64,000 bases of DNA from Struthio camelus. Lineage: Eukaryota; Chordata; Aves; Struthioniformes; Struthionidae. This document shows, piece by piece, positions 63,440-64,000 of the stretch. Location of the stretch: assembly GCF_040807025.1 (NCBI RefSeq), contig NC_090942.1, forward strand, positions 65,304,911-65,368,910, read 5' to 3'. The notes below the pieces were generated by a model that searched no databases, was not told the DNA's origin, and saw only the letters and a list, made by a program, of their open reading frames with translations. Made by a program: the position numbers and the translations under genes. Positions within the stretch are counted from its first letter, which is position 1; each line of letters starts with the position of its first letter.

Positions 63440-63660
63440 ACAGGAAGCATTGCTTTGCAGCTAGAACCCTAGAGCAGGGCAGTGGTGGCAGGTCTCTACT
63501 CCCTGATCTGCTGCTAGACAACTGTAGGAGGCAACTTCACCTCTCTGAGCATCAGTTTACCTACCTGTAATTGGAGATGGAGATCCCTCCTTAGTAGGGC
63601 ACTCTGAAGTCTGTTAATAAAGAGTGCTGTATTAAAGCACGGAGCATTTATTATCACTAC
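63440..63660 (+). mobile_element. MIR/CORE-SINE-like element
   Basis: GGCAACTTCACCTCTCTGAG, then CATCAGTTTACCTACCTGTA, then ATTGGAGATGGAGATC match the MIR core AAGTCACTTAACCTCTCTGA, then GCCTCAGTTTCCTCATCTGT, then AAAATGGGGATAAT. The downstream GTTAATAAAGAGTGCTGT may be its 3' part. Ends are approximate. Confidence 0.7.
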
Positions 63661-64000
63661 ACTATTTGTGTTATTCAGTTTCTGTTGGGAGAAATAGGAG
63701 ACCTTGTTGGATCCTCCCTCAGACATGCGGCTGGGTTTTATCGCAGTAGCAATGGCTATCGGCTACTGCCTTCAAATCCCACTAACTGCTCAGTCTCAGT
63801 CTAGGGCTCCTGTGTTGCGTCGGTGATGTCTGAAAAGTGGAGGGTGTCTCTTTGTAAGCTGCCATGGCTTCCTTTGAATCGCATCTGTGAGCGACACAAA
63901 GTCTGTGCTGCTAACGGCCTGAGTGCACAGTCTGCAGCCTGCGACGTGACAGTCTGGAACGGAGAAGCCTTTCTTCTGCATTTCCGTATTCCTGTTCTTC
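63661..64000. other. TMEM178B intron 1, nothing recognised
   Basis: The last 340 bases show no gene or repeat that I can identify. Confidence 0.45.

Overview
This is a vertebrate nuclear window, most likely from a bird, or failing that another sauropsid. It holds spliced genes with GT-AG introns, a promoter CpG island, CR1-type LINE remnants and worn MIR/CORE-SINE-like elements. There are no Alu or young L1 copies, and overall repeat content is low. About 99% of the window is non-coding. Only two protein-coding genes can be supported: MRPS33 on the minus strand and the first exon of TMEM178B on the plus strand. These two genes are neighbours in human 7q34, where the order is BRAF - MRPS33 - TMEM178B - AGK, so the window is an orthologous syntenic block. 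BRAF would be expected beyond the left edge and the rest of TMEM178B beyond the right edge.

Layout: 1-10,350 is intergenic sequence downstream of MRPS33, with fossil LINE pieces near 2.9-3.4 kb and 5.5-6.0 kb and a MIR-like SINE near 6.9 kb. MRPS33 runs right to left from a CpG island at about 15.3-16.0 kb (non-coding exon 1, palindromic NRF1 site) through coding exon 2 (12,702-12,488) to terminal exon 3 (10,763-10,658) and a poly(A) signal near 10,378. The reconstructed protein is 106 aa, the same length as the mammalian protein as I recall it. From 16 to about 31.8 kb is intergenic sequence with a MIR-like SINE, a CpG-rich patch at 28.2 kb and a degenerate tandem array at 30.2-31.05 kb. TMEM178B starts at 32,856; its first coding exon ends at a clear splice donor after 33,237. 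Everything from there to 64,000 reads as the long first intron, with fossil LINEs, MIR-like SINEs, one other long ancient repeat candidate and several hairpin-forming sequences. No second TMEM178B exon is visible.

The two genes are divergently transcribed, with about 17 kb between the MRPS33 CpG island and the TMEM178B start codon. They are not functionally related in any way the sequence shows: one encodes a mitochondrial ribosomal small-subunit protein, the other a four-pass membrane protein of the claudin-like superfamily. I found no novel multi-gene system here. The items most worth a second look are the GGATCC-rich degenerate tandem array at 30.2-31.05 kb, the inverted LINE pair at 44.3-45.5 kb, the quasi-palindrome at 46.39 kb, the uORF cluster ahead of TMEM178B and the CpG-rich patch at 28.2 kb.
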